From: CAVQBJ01 sp963710725
Lineage (GTDB): Bacteria > Actinomycetota > Thermoleophilia > Solirubrobacterales > Solirubrobacteraceae
DNA: 64,000 bases
Direction of reading: 5' to 3'
Assembly: GCA_963710725.1 (NCBI GenBank)
Contig: CAVQBJ010000005.1
Span: 186,001 to 250,000, forward strand
Positions 8,350 to 17,249 of the stretch are shown one piece after another. The notes beneath the pieces are model-generated. The model had not been told where the DNA came from. It was given only the letters and a program-made list of their open reading frames with translations, and made no database searches. The number at the start of each line of letters is the position of its first letter. Positions within the stretch are counted from its first letter, which is position 1. Made by a program: the position numbers and the translations under genes.

Positions 8350-10173
8350 ATGAGTATCTTCTACCGACTCCTCGGATTCCTGCGCCCCTATCGGCGGGCG
8401 ATGACCCTGTCGTGGGTGCTGTCGGCCATGGCGATGGTGATGACGGTCTTCGTGCCGTACCTGACCGGCCAGGCCGTCGAGGCCGTCCAGAACGGCGCGA
8501 ACGATCGCGCGGCGCACCGGCTCACGCTCAGCGCGCACGAACGGCACACCCTGGCGGTCGTGGCCGGCCTCATCCTCGCCGCGGTGCTGCTGCGCTGGGC
8601 GCTCACCGTGGCCCGGCGGATGATCGCCGGACGGGTGTCGCTCGGCATCGAGTACGACCTGCGCGAGCGGCTCTACGGCCACCTGCAGAAGCTCGAGCTC
8701 GGCTTCTTCGACCATCAGCAGACCGGCCAGCTCATGTCGCGGGCGACCGTCGATCTCGCGCAGGTCCGCTTCTTCCTCGGCTACGGCCTCATCTTCATCC
8801 TGCAATCGGCGCTGACGATCGTGCTGGCCGGGGTGGCGATGATCGTGATCAACCCGGGACTCGGATTGATCGCACTCATCCCGGTCCCATTCGTGGTCGT
8901 CATCTCCCAGCGCTACGGGCGACTCGCGCGCCCCGCCGTCCAGGAGGTCCAGCAGCGCATCGCCGAGCTGACCGCGGATGCCGAGGAGAACATCTCGGGA
9001 GTGCGCGTCGTGAAGTCCTTCGCGCGCGAGGACCTCCAGCTGCAGCGCTTTCAGCGCAGCGTCGGGCGCGTGTTCGACCAGTCGATGGTGGCGACGCGCC
9101 TGGAGGCCACGTTCAATCCGATCATCGCCTTTCTCCCCCAGCTCGGGCTCGCCGCGGTCATCTTCCTCGGCGGCCTGAGCGTCATCCACGCCCATCTCAC
9201 CCTCGGGCAGTTCACCGCCTTCTACTTCTACGTCGCCATGCTCATCGGGCCGATGCGCTCGCTCGGCGTGACCCTCGGGCTCGCGCAGCGCGCGACGGCC
9301 TCGGGCGCGCGCATCTTCCAGGTGCTCGACCGTGAGCCGCGCATCGTCGCGCCGCCCGGAGCGCCGCCGCTGCCGGCGGGCAACGGCCACGTCGAGCTGC
9401 GCGGGGTGACGCTCAGCTACGCCGGGCCCGACGACGCGCCGGGGCGGCCGGTGCTCCACGACGTCGACCTCGACGTCCCCGCCGGTCGCACGGTGGCGAT
9501 CGTCGGACCGACCGGCTCGGGCAAGACGAGCCTCGTGTCGCTGCTGTCGCGCCTGTACGACCCGGCCGCCGGGCGCGTGCTCATCGACGGCGCCGATGTC
9601 CGGCGGGTCGACCTGCGCTCGCTGCGCCAGGCGATCGCCGTCGTCAGCGACGACCCGTTCCTGTTCTCGACGACGGTCCGCGAGAACATCGCCTACGCGC
9701 GCCCGGAGGCCACGGACGACGAGATCGCCGAGGCGGCCGCGCGCGCCCAGGCCAGCGACTTCATCGAGCGCCTGCCGCAGGGCTACGACACGCTCGTCGG
9801 CGAGCGCGGGCTGAGCCTGTCCGGCGGCCAGCGCCAGCGGCTGGCGATCGCCCGCGCGCTGCTCGCCGATCCGCGCGTGCTGATCCTCGACGACGCCACC
9901 TCTTCGGTCGACGCGTCGACCGAGCGCCAGATCAAGGCGGCGCTGCGCGAGGCGATGCGCGGCCGCACGACGTTTGTCATCGCCCACCGGCTGTCGACGA
10001 TCGCGCTCGCCGACGACATCGTCGTCATGGAGGGCGGTCGCATCGCGGCCGAGGGCGACCACCAGACGTTGCTCACGGAGTCCGACCTGTACCGGGAGAT
10101 CGTGGAAAAGGGCCTGCCCGACCAGGTGTTCCTCACCCGCAAGCCGCTGGAACGGGAGGTGAGTGGCCTGTGA
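8350..10173 (+). CDS. ABC exporter half-transporter, first subunit of a heterodimer
   Basis: 607 residues: a six-helix type-IV exporter membrane domain (about 1-310) followed by an ATPase domain. The Walker A motif is GPTGSGKTS (near 385), the signature LSGGQRQR and the Walker B VLILDDATSSVD (near 513). The residue after the Walker B Asp is Asp instead of the catalytic Glu. In heterodimeric exporters such as TM287/288 this marks the subunit contributing the degenerate ATP site. The next gene overlaps by 4 bases and encodes the partner. The substrate (drug, lipid or peptide) cannot be told. I chose ATG 8350 over a TTG at 8335. Confidence 0.92.
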   Translation: MSIFYRLLGFLRPYRRAMTLSWVLSAMAMVMTVFVPYLTGQAVEAVQNGANDRAAHRLTLSAHERHTLAVVAGLILAAVLLRWALTVARRMIAGRVSLGIEYDLRERLYGHLQKLELGFFDHQQTGQLMSRATVDLAQVRFFLGYGLIFILQSALTIVLAGVAMIVINPGLGLIALIPVPFVVVISQRYGRLARPAVQEVQQRIAELTADAEENISGVRVVKSFAREDLQLQRFQRSVGRVFDQSMVATRLEATFNPIIAFLPQLGLAAVIFLGGLSVIHAHLTLGQFTAFYFYVAMLIGPMRSLGVTLGLAQRATASGARIFQVLDREPRIVAPPGAPPLPAGNGHVELRGVTLSYAGPDDAPGRPVLHDVDLDVPAGRTVAIVGPTGSGKTSLVSLLSRLYDPAAGRVLIDGADVRRVDLRSLRQAIAVVSDDPFLFSTTVRENIAYARPEATDDEIAEAAARAQASDFIERLPQGYDTLVGERGLSLSGGQRQRLAIARALLADPRVLILDDATSSVDASTERQIKAALREAMRGRTTFVIAHRLSTIALADDIVVMEGGRIAAEGDHQTLLTESDLYREIVEKGLPDQVFLTRKPLEREVSGL

Positions 10174-12026
10174 GCCCACGCGGAGGCGGACGCGGTAACG
10201 GCGGCGGCCTCGGCCCCGGGGCGCGTCGCGGCGGCTGGACGGGCGAGCGGGCGAGCCGCGAGTCGCGCGGGCGCAACCTCCGCGGGCTGCTGGCGCTGCT
10301 GCGGCCGTACCGCCGCCGCAGCGCGGTGATGCTCGTCGCCCTGCTGGTCGGAACCGCCGCGACGCTCGCCCCGCCGCTGCTCGCCAAGGCGGCGATCGAC
10401 CAGGGCATCGCGCGGCACAGCGTGCGCATCCTGGCGATCATCATGGTCGCCTACCTGGTCGCCGCGGGCGTCCTGTGGGCGATGACCTACGTGCAGACCT
10501 ACCTCGTCGGCTGGGTCGGTCAGCGCGCGCTCGCTGACCTGCGCCTCCGCATCTTCCGCCATCTGCAGTCGTTGCCGATCGGCTTCTATGAGGGCCGTCC
10601 GGCCGGGGTGCTCATCTCGCGGATGACGAACGACGTCGAGGCGCTCGACCAACTCGTCACCGACAGCGTGGTCACGCTCTTCCAGTCGACGCTGACGCTC
10701 GCCGGCACGATCGTCATCCTCTGCCTGCTCGACTGGCGACTGGCGCTCGTCTCGTTCCTCGTGTTCCCGTTCGTCGCGGTGATGAGCCTCGCGTTCCGGA
10801 TCGCGTCAGCGGGCGCGTTCCGCCGTACGCGCGAGACGATCGGAACGATCACGGGCTATCTGCAGGAGTCACTGTCGGGCATCCGCGTCGTGCGCAACTT
10901 CGGACAGGAGGGGATGCATGAGCGCGCGTTCGCCGCACTCAACGCCGACAATCTCGACGCGAACATGACGACGGTGCGCCTCAACGCGGCCTACTTCCCC
11001 GCCGTCGAGCTGCTCTCGGGCATCGCGATCGCGGTCATCGCGCTGTACGGCGGCACGCAGGCGATCAACGGGTATGCGACGGCGGGCACGATCGTCGCGT
11101 TCGTGGCCGCGCTGTCGAACCTCTCGGACCCGATCACCCAGCTGTCGAACCTGTACAGCACCTACCAGTCCGGAATGGCCGCGCTCGAGAAGATCTTCGA
11201 CCTGCTGGCCGTCGAGTCCGACCTCCCCGAGCCCCGTCACCCGGTGCGACTGGAGCGCCTGCGCGGGGAGATCGAGTTCGAGGACGTCACGTTCGTCTAT
11301 CGCCGCCGCGGGCGCACCGGCGGCGTCGGCGATGAGGTTCGCGCGCTCGACCACGTGCAGCTGCGCGTTCCGCCCGGCCAGACGCTCGCGCTCGTCGGTG
11401 CGACCGGCGCCGGCAAGTCGACGATGGCCAAGCTGGTCGCGCGTTTCTACGATCCGACCGAGGGCCGTGTGCTCGTCGACGGGCACGACCTGCGCGAGGT
11501 CAGCAGCGACTCGCTGCGCTCGCAGATGGGCATCGTCCCGCAGGAGGCGTTCCTGTTCTCGGGCACGATCGGGGACAACATCGCCTTCGGACGCCCGGGC
11601 GCGGACACCGAGGACGTGCGCGCGGCGGCGCGGGCCGTCGGCGCCGACGAGTTCATCTCGGCGCTCGATCACGGGTACGACACCGAGGTCGGTGAGCGTG
11701 GCGTACAACTGTCCGCCGGGCAGCGCCAGCTCGTCGCGTTCGCGCGGGCCCTGGTCGCCGACCCCCGGATCCTCGTGCTCGACGAGGCGACCTCGAACGT
11801 CGACCTGCACACCGAGGGCCACATCGAGGAAGGCCTGCGCCGGCTGCTCGCCGGACGCACCTCGATCGTCATCGCCCACCGTCTGTCGACGATCCGGCGC
11901 GCCGGGCGCATCGTCGTGCTCGAGCACGGGCGCATCGTCGAGCAGGGCACCCACGACGAGCTCATCGCACAGGGCGGCCGCTACCACCGCCTGTACCGCG
12001 ACTGGGCCGACCAGGCGGCCGCGTAG
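10170..12026 (+). CDS. ABC exporter half-transporter, second subunit of a heterodimer
   Basis: 618 residues with a basic Gly/Arg-rich N-terminus (about 1-35), a six-helix exporter domain and an ATPase domain: Walker A GATGAGKST (near 410), signature LSAGQRQL and Walker B ILVLDEATSNVD with the catalytic Glu intact. The signature deviates from LSGGQ at its third position. Paired with the Walker B change in the first subunit, this fits one canonical and one degenerate ATP site. The GTG start overlaps the stop of the first subunit (GTGA). tRNA-Gln lies convergently 3 bases after the stop. Confidence 0.92.
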   Translation: MSPRGGGRGNGGGLGPGARRGGWTGERASRESRGRNLRGLLALLRPYRRRSAVMLVALLVGTAATLAPPLLAKAAIDQGIARHSVRILAIIMVAYLVAAGVLWAMTYVQTYLVGWVGQRALADLRLRIFRHLQSLPIGFYEGRPAGVLISRMTNDVEALDQLVTDSVVTLFQSTLTLAGTIVILCLLDWRLALVSFLVFPFVAVMSLAFRIASAGAFRRTRETIGTITGYLQESLSGIRVVRNFGQEGMHERAFAALNADNLDANMTTVRLNAAYFPAVELLSGIAIAVIALYGGTQAINGYATAGTIVAFVAALSNLSDPITQLSNLYSTYQSGMAALEKIFDLLAVESDLPEPRHPVRLERLRGEIEFEDVTFVYRRRGRTGGVGDEVRALDHVQLRVPPGQTLALVGATGAGKSTMAKLVARFYDPTEGRVLVDGHDLREVSSDSLRSQMGIVPQEAFLFSGTIGDNIAFGRPGADTEDVRAAARAVGADEFISALDHGYDTEVGERGVQLSAGQRQLVAFARALVADPRILVLDEATSNVDLHTEGHIEEGLRRLLAGRTSIVIAHRLSTIRRAGRIVVLEHGRIVEQGTHDELIAQGGRYHRLYRDWADQAAA

Positions 12027-12029
12027 AAG

Positions 12030-12101
12030 CTCCGGGACAGGGACTCGAACCCCAAATTCGACATCCAGAGTGTCGCGTGTTGCCAATTACACCATCCCGG
12101 A
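12030..12101 (-). tRNA. tRNA-Gln (anticodon CTG)
   Basis: Minus-strand cloverleaf: acceptor arms TCCGGGA/TCCCGGA, D arm beginning TGGTGTAATTGG, anticodon stem CGACA/TGTCG with loop CTCTGGA giving anticodon CTG, and T arm GGGGTTCGAGTCCCTG. CCA is not encoded. A -10-like TATCCT lies at 12113-12118, about 12 bases before the 5' end. Confidence 0.95.
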
Positions 12102-12144
12102 AGGGACGGCTAAGGATAGTCCAGGCGACGGCCTGCGGCCGGCG

Positions 12145-13647
12145 CTAGAAGTCTGACTCGCGCGGGGGCCCGGCTCTCGTGGCCACCGAGGAGGCCTGCT
12201 TGCTCGGCGTCTGCCCGCCCATCGAGGGCGTGACGGGGACGGGCGGCGGCGTGTGCGGCGGTGGCGGTGACGGTGTGGGTGGCGGCGGCGGCGCGGCCGG
12301 GGCCGGCGGCGCGCTCGGGGGCGGATTCGGGGCCGGTCGCGCGGGCGGCGGGGAGGCCTGCGTGGGCGCGCCGGGAGCCGGCGGGACCGGAGGCGCGACG
12401 GCCGGGGTCGGGGCCGCGTGGGGTGCCGCCGGCGGCGGCGGGACGACGGCCGGGGTCGGGGCCGCGTGGGGTGCCGCCGGCGGCGGCGGGACGACGGCCG
12501 GGCGCGGGGCCGTGGGCGGCGGCGCCTGGGGCGCCGGCGGGACGATGGCCGGGCGCGCGGCCGTAGGCGACAGGCGGTCGACGGCGCGCAGGGAGGCCGG
12601 CGTCGCCGCGGCGACGGGCGGGCCCGGAGCGGAGGCGTCCGCGGTCTGCGAGCGCGTCGTGTCGGCGCCCTGGACGGTCCAGCGGCGGTGGTCCGGGCCG
12701 CCGGGAGCCGGACCGTTACCTGGGTCGACGCTCAGGTGACGAGCCCACGAATGGCTAAAGGTTGAAGTTGAAGTCGAGGTTGAGGTCGCGGACGAGGTCT
12801 GCGAGGTGGTCGCGGACTCGCTGCTCGACCGGGTCGTGGTCGGGGTCTGTGTCGAGGTCGAGGAGCTCGTGGTCGTCGGCGTCGTGGAGGCGGTCTCGGT
12901 CGCCGACGTCTCGGTCACCGTCGTCGCGGTCGTGGAGGACGTGCGCGTCGCCGAGGTGGTGACGGTCGCAGTGGTGGATGTCGTCGCGCCCTTCGGCGCG
13001 ACCGGGCGCGGGCCCCCGGTGGAGGTCGGAGGCCCGGTCGTCGAACCCGACCCGGGGGACGGCGTCGAGCTCTGTGGCGCGGAGCCGGACGTCCCGCTCG
13101 AGTCGTTCGTGCCCGCCGCGGGCGCGGACGAGACCGGCGCGCTGATCGGGGTGGCCGAGCCGCTGGCCGGGGGCGCGGACGGCGCGGAGGCCGCCGGCGC
13201 GAAGGTCGTGGGGGTCGAGGACACGGGGAGCGAGGGCAGCGACGTGGGCGCGGGCGGCGACGGGGCCGGGCTCGGCGGGCCGGCGTCAGGACCCTGGCCC
13301 GCCGCGGGCGACGGCACGGCGGTCGGGGTCGACGCGGCCGGTGCCGCGCTCGCGCCGACGCTCAGCACCTGCAGCAGCGACGCGGCGGTGCCGGCCGATC
13401 CCGGGGCGCCGCCCGGCGCCCCGGCCTGCGGCGCCTCAGCGCGGCTCGCGCCCGCAGCGGGGCCCGCGGCGGCCACGAGCGACGGCCCCGACACCGTGAT
13501 GCTCCGGTCGTGGGTGCTGCCGAGCAATGGCCACTGCACCCCGGCGAGGTGGTTGCCGAGGGTGGCCACCGCGATGATCGCCGCGAGCGAGGCGATGAGC
13601 ACGGGTACGGCGAAGATCACACGCCGGAGGGACACGTGGTTCAGCAT
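12145..13647 (-). CDS. Membrane-anchored Pro/Ala/Thr/Ser-rich extracytoplasmic protein
   Basis: 500 residues. A short basic N-terminus and one hydrophobic helix (about 9-33) act as signal-anchor. The rest is low complexity: an Ala/Pro/Ser-rich part, a Thr/Ser-rich block (about 215-300) that could be glycosylated, and a Pro-rich tail with a 16-residue tandem unit (PAVVPPPPAAPHAAPT). There is no recognisable fold. The reading frame, the in-frame 48-base repeat and the clear signal anchor support a real gene, but biased composition makes any similarity uninformative. A cell-wall-spanning spacer or mucin-like surface protein is my inference. Confidence 0.65.
   Translation of the reverse strand: MLNHVSLRRVIFAVPVLIASLAAIIAVATLGNHLAGVQWPLLGSTHDRSITVSGPSLVAAAGPAAGASRAEAPQAGAPGGAPGSAGTAASLLQVLSVGASAAPAASTPTAVPSPAAGQGPDAGPPSPAPSPPAPTSLPSLPVSSTPTTFAPAASAPSAPPASGSATPISAPVSSAPAAGTNDSSGTSGSAPQSSTPSPGSGSTTGPPTSTGGPRPVAPKGATTSTTATVTTSATRTSSTTATTVTETSATETASTTPTTTSSSTSTQTPTTTRSSSESATTSQTSSATSTSTSTSTFSHSWARHLSVDPGNGPAPGGPDHRRWTVQGADTTRSQTADASAPGPPVAAATPASLRAVDRLSPTAARPAIVPPAPQAPPPTAPRPAVVPPPPAAPHAAPTPAVVPPPPAAPHAAPTPAVAPPVPPAPGAPTQASPPPARPAPNPPPSAPPAPAAPPPPPTPSPPPPHTPPPVPVTPSMGGQTPSKQASSVATRAGPPRESDF
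12396..12491 (-). repeat. 48-base tandem repeat inside the Pro-rich gene
   Basis: Two near-identical 48-base units plus a partial one, each encoding 16 residues (PAVVPPPPAAPHAAPT on the minus strand). Being a multiple of three, copy changes keep the frame. Confidence 0.8.
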
Positions 13648-13716
13648 CGGCAGATACGGGCTTCAACACAAGCCCCGTCAATCATTCGTTGACGCAAATC
13701 CTGCAAAAAGCCGTAC

Positions 13717-13774
13717 ATTCGTCCAGCGGCGGGCGGCCAATACGTCCAGGCCGCGAGCCGGAGATTCGTCCAGC
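13717..13774 (-). repeat. Three direct repeats ATTCGTCCAG spaced 23-24 bases, upstream of the Pro-rich gene
   Basis: Copies start at 13717 (ATTCGTCCAGC), 13740 (ATACGTCCAGG) and 13764 (ATTCGTCCAGC), written on the + strand. They lie 70-127 bases before the start of the Pro-rich gene in an otherwise empty 161-base gap. Spacing of slightly over two helical turns suggests an operator bound on one face. Confidence 0.5.
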
Positions 13775-13808
13775 GCGCGGGCTCGGGCCCGTCGGAGCGG
13801 CGTGCCGG

Positions 13809-14486
13809 TCAGCCGCCCGCGCGGTGCACCGGCGCCGCGAAGGAGGTGGTGATCGACTCCTCGAGGCCCGGATCGAGCACCAGGAGGACCTCGTCGCCGC
13901 CCTGGATCACCGTGTCCGGCTTGGGGACGAAGCCGCCGCCGGCGCGCAGGACGGAGATGATGAGGCTGCCGTCGGGGAGATCGATGTCGGCGACTCGCCG
14001 GCCCGCGACCGGCGAGTCGACCGGCACCTCGAGCTCGATGATCTCGAGGCGCTCCTCCTCGAGCGCGAGCAGGTGCACGAGCCCATAGCGCGGGACCTCG
14101 TGCTCGATGAGGCGCAGGATGAGATCGGTGGCCGACACCGCCGGCTGGATGCCGAGCAGCTTGAAGTGCTGGTAGTTGCGGGGGTTGTTGACGCGGGCGA
14201 TGATGCGGTCGCAGAGGTACTTCTCCTTGGCCACCTGACAGACGAGCATGTTGTCCTCGTCGTCGCCGGTCACGGCGATGACGAGATCGGCGCGCTGGAT
14301 CCCGGCGCGTTCGAGCACCCACAGCTCGGTGGCGTCGCCGTATTGGACGGCGTGCTCGAGCTCCTCCTCGATGACGAGATAGCGGTCCCGGCGCTGTTCG
14401 ATGAGCGTGACCTCGTGCTCCTTGGACATCAGCTCGCGAGCGAGGTTCCAGCCCACCTTGCCGCCGCCGGCGATGATCACGTACAT
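13809..14486 (-). CDS. trkA: TrkA-family potassium-channel/transport regulatory protein (RCK_N + RCK_C)
   Basis: 225 residues. An N-terminal Rossmann fold (MYVIIAGGGKVGWNLARELM, then an acidic residue at the end of beta-2 in VTLIEQ) binds NAD(H) or nucleotide; the C-terminal part (about 140-220, ELEVPVDSPVAGRRVADIDLP and GDEVLLVL) is a TrkA_C domain that usually binds regulatory ligands. It follows a second TrkA_N protein by 4 bases and belongs with the APC-UspA transporter upstream. No TrkH/KtrB channel subunit is visible in the window, so this probably gates the neighbouring transporter. Confidence 0.9.
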   Translation of the reverse strand: MYVIIAGGGKVGWNLARELMSKEHEVTLIEQRRDRYLVIEEELEHAVQYGDATELWVLERAGIQRADLVIAVTGDDEDNMLVCQVAKEKYLCDRIIARVNNPRNYQHFKLLGIQPAVSATDLILRLIEHEVPRYGLVHLLALEEERLEIIELEVPVDSPVAGRRVADIDLPDGSLIISVLRAGGGFVPKPDTVIQGGDEVLLVLDPGLEESITTSFAAPVHRAGG

Positions 14487-14490
14487 CGCG

Positions 14491-14919
14491 TCAGGCCACG
14501 CCGGCGTCGACGGCCTGCACGAACATCTCGATCGCGTGCTGCGTCGGCGAGATGGTGTGCAGGCCCTGCTCGCCGTACCAGGCGGCGCGGGCGGGGTCCA
14601 TCACCCGGGCGAGCACGCGCTCGACGCCGAACTGCTTCTGCGCGATCTGGGAGATGATGAGGTTCGTGTTGTCGCCATCGGTCGAGGCGATGAAGACATC
14701 TGCGTGATCGATGCCGGCCGCGACGAGGGCCTCCAGCTCGAGCGCGGTGCCGACCGTGAACTGGCCACCGGCGTCCTCCCAGCTCTTCTGCTGACCGGCG
14801 TCGAGTCGCTCGTGAGAGAGCGGGTCCTCGTCGAGGACCGAGACGGTGTAGCCCTTCGCGAGCGCCGACTTGGCCACGGCCGAGCCAACCCGCCCGGCAC
14901 CGACGATGAGCACGAACAT
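14491..14919 (-). CDS. TrkA_N-only potassium transport regulatory protein
   Basis: 142 residues, only the Rossmann RCK_N domain (MFVLIVGAGRVGSAVAKSAL, then VSVLDEDP). It lacks the TrkA_C domain of the next gene, with which it may form a hetero-oligomeric ring. It starts inside the gene cluster headed by the APC-UspA transporter, 10 bases after that gene's stop. A -10-like TAAGCT lies at 14927-14932 on the minus strand, so it may also have its own promoter. Confidence 0.88.
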   Translation of the reverse strand: MFVLIVGAGRVGSAVAKSALAKGYTVSVLDEDPLSHERLDAGQQKSWEDAGGQFTVGTALELEALVAAGIDHADVFIASTDGDNTNLIISQIAQKQFGVERVLARVMDPARAAWYGEQGLHTISPTQHAIEMFVQAVDAGVA

Positions 14920-14929
14920 GCGCCGCAGC

Positions 14930-16939
14930 TTATTCGATCGCGGCGGCGCTCCGATCGTCGCCGGCCGGCTCTGCCGCCGGCGGCGCGGTGACGATCACCC
15001 GGCAGTCCGCCTTGTTGACGACGTACTTGGTGGTGTCCCCGACGTAGTTCTCCAGCGGTCCCCCGCGCCCGCCGAGGCGAGGGCCGCCGCGAATCCGCGA
15101 CGGCTCCTCGGCGCCGAGCACGATCGCCTCGACCCCGCGACGGCGCGCCTCCTCGACGATCGCCGGTCCCGCCCGCCGGGCGCGCACGGTGGCCGTCGCG
15201 ACCTCGACCCCGGTGTACTCCTCCCCCACGGCCTTCGCGCGGGCCAGCGCCTGGCGGCCGCGCTTGATCGTCGCCTCGGGCAGGCGGGCATCGATCGGCA
15301 GCGACATCGGCACGACGAAGATCCAGACCGCCTCGATCGTCGCGCGGTCGATCGCCGCCGCATCGGTCTGCTCGCCGGCCGCGAGCCGCGCCGCGGTCTG
15401 CACGATGTCGTCGTCGAGCTCGCTGCCCGACAGGGGCACGAGGATCGAGCCATAGTCATCCTCGGCGACCGGCTCGGCCCGGAGCACCTGGGCGGGAACG
15501 CTCACCCGCCGTACCAGCGACTTGCCGTCGGCGCGGCGGTAGGCCACGTACAGCGTCAGTCCCGCGATCATCCAGGCCAGCCCGACGTACCGCGCCGGCT
15601 GGTGGACGACGATGACGGCGAGCCAGCCGAAGCCCGACAGCACCGCCCCCACCACGGCCGGGATCGGCAGCGCCCCGCCGCGGACCCGGATCGACAGCGG
15701 CATCCGGTACGGGCGATCCCGCTCGGGCTCGCTGTAGCGCAGCCGCCACACCGACAGGTGGGCGATCGTGAACGCGAGCATCGCCCCGAAGGCATAGATC
15801 CCCACGAGGAAGTCCAGGCTCTCGGTCGAAGCGAGCGCGGCCGCGACGCACCCCGCGATGACGATGAGCACGTAGGGGGTCGAGCGCGTGGGGTGCAGGC
15901 GCCCGAGCGAGGCCGGGATCTGGCGGTTGGTCGAGAGCGAGTAGGCGAGGCGCGACAACCCGAGCATCGCGGAGTTGGCCGCCGCGACGAGCGTGACCGC
16001 GGCCATCGCGCCGACCACATAGCGCAGCGTCTGACGGAGCCAGTGCTGGTGGAAGGCCGACGCGATCCCGAGCACCGGCGCGTCGACGTAGCGTCCGCCG
16101 AGCGCGGTCGTCGTCCCGTGCACCGGCACGGCGCTGATGGCGACGACGGCGATGCCGACGTACACGATGAGCACCGAGCCGGCCGCGCTCGTCACCAGCC
16201 GCCGCAGCCCCCGGCGCCCGACGGCGACCTCGCCGGCGAGACCCGAGGCCGATTCGAGGCTCGTGAAGGCGATCGTCGTGATCGTGAGCGCGAACACGAG
16301 GCCGCTCCAGCTCGGCGCCGAGCCGAGATGCACGGTGGCGATGATCGCGTGCGGGCTGAAGAAGACGTACAGCCCGAGGACGATGAGCAGCAGCTGCAGG
16401 GTGAGGTCACCGACCACGAGCGCCCCGACGCGCCGCGCCCGCCGCGTCGAGAACCCGCGCACGTTGCTGAGCACGACGTAGCCGATGATCGCGAAGGCGA
16501 CCACGAGCGAGACGCCGCTGCGCCCGAGCGGGTGCCAGAAGACCCGCAGGTACTGCGTCGCCGAGTACGCGGTGACGGCGATGAGGATGACGTAGTCGAG
16601 CAGGATCGCCCAGCCGGCGACGAAGCTGACGAGCTCGTTGAAGGCGTAGCGCGCGAACACCGTCGCGCCGCCCCGATCCTGGTGCAGCGAGGCGCCCTCG
16701 ACGTAGGTCATCGTCGTCAGCCCGAACATCGCCGCCGCGATCAGGTAGACGAGCGGAGTCAGCCCGAGGGCGTGACCGGCGACGACGCCGAGCGAGAAGT
16801 ACACCGCGCTGGCGATCGACGTCCAGACGATCGAGAACAGCAGCGGAGAGCCGATCGTGCGCCGCAGCTGATCCCGAGAGCGGAGCCTCGACTCGTGGCC
16901 GTGATGGGGATCCCCGGAGGCCCGATCGGCCTCGCTCAC
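14930..16939 (-). CDS. APC-superfamily transporter with C-terminal UspA-like domain (KimA-like potassium importer?)
   Basis: 669 residues. About twelve transmembrane helices (residues 30-470) precede a cytosolic UspA-type domain (about 490-650). Helix motifs such as ASAVYFSLG, QDRGGATVFARYAF and GWAILLDYVILIAV align by eye with Bacillus KimA (LSSVAYG, PQGGGAYIVSKE, LLVDYILTVAV), an APC-type K+/H+ symporter with the same domain layout. The two adjacent TrkA/RCK genes also point to K+. A generic amino acid permease is the alternative; one Asp of KimA helix 1 appears to be Thr here. The GTG start (16939) overlaps the stop of the preceding small membrane protein (GTGA), which I preferred to an upstream in-frame start. 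Confidence 0.8.
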   Translation of the reverse strand: MSEADRASGDPHHGHESRLRSRDQLRRTIGSPLLFSIVWTSIASAVYFSLGVVAGHALGLTPLVYLIAAAMFGLTTMTYVEGASLHQDRGGATVFARYAFNELVSFVAGWAILLDYVILIAVTAYSATQYLRVFWHPLGRSGVSLVVAFAIIGYVVLSNVRGFSTRRARRVGALVVGDLTLQLLLIVLGLYVFFSPHAIIATVHLGSAPSWSGLVFALTITTIAFTSLESASGLAGEVAVGRRGLRRLVTSAAGSVLIVYVGIAVVAISAVPVHGTTTALGGRYVDAPVLGIASAFHQHWLRQTLRYVVGAMAAVTLVAAANSAMLGLSRLAYSLSTNRQIPASLGRLHPTRSTPYVLIVIAGCVAAALASTESLDFLVGIYAFGAMLAFTIAHLSVWRLRYSEPERDRPYRMPLSIRVRGGALPIPAVVGAVLSGFGWLAVIVVHQPARYVGLAWMIAGLTLYVAYRRADGKSLVRRVSVPAQVLRAEPVAEDDYGSILVPLSGSELDDDIVQTAARLAAGEQTDAAAIDRATIEAVWIFVVPMSLPIDARLPEATIKRGRQALARAKAVGEEYTGVEVATATVRARRAGPAIVEEARRRGVEAIVLGAEEPSRIRGGPRLGGRGGPLENYVGDTTKYVVNKADCRVIVTAPPAAEPAGDDRSAAAIE

Positions 16940-17136
16940 GGCTGCTGTCCCCGCCGGCGCTCCACCCACAGGCGCAGGACGCCGCCGGCGATGAAAAGCA
17001 CGCCGAGCAGCGACCGGCCCGACACCAGCCCGCTGCTCCCGCTCACCGCCTGCACCACGAGTGCGACGCCGATCACCGCCATCGCGATCGAGAGCATGAT
17101 CGTGCCGCCGCGATGCAGCTGTCCGGAAGGGCCCAC
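16936..17136 (-). CDS. Small two-helix membrane protein
   Basis: 66 residues with two hydrophobic helices (MLSIAMAVIGVALVVQAV and LLGVLFIAGGVLRLWV) and a basic C-terminus. The 4-base overlap with the APC-UspA gene implies a shared transcript and perhaps a shared complex. I do not recognise the family. Confidence 0.6.
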   Translation of the reverse strand: MGPSGQLHRGGTIMLSIAMAVIGVALVVQAVSGSSGLVSGRSLLGVLFIAGGVLRLWVERRRGQQP

Positions 17137-17249
17137 GGTTCGGAGATTACGGGCTCGTCGTCGCCGGTGGCCGGGCGGGCCGATTCCAGCGCCGACTTAA
17201 CCTAAGGTCGAGGTCGAGACTCGGCGACGGCGCCCGTCCGCCGCGCGTC

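Noticed and set aside
7834..10179. Long minus-strand open frame opposite the first ABC subunit
   Set aside because: It lies wholly antisense to a strongly conserved gene, has no recognisable domain and is rich in Arg/His/Asp/Gly as expected of a GC-rich shadow frame.
14870..17200. 776-codon plus-strand open frame opposite the APC-UspA and TrkA genes
   Set aside because: Same shadow-frame composition; the minus-strand genes have clear families and chained 4-base overlaps.
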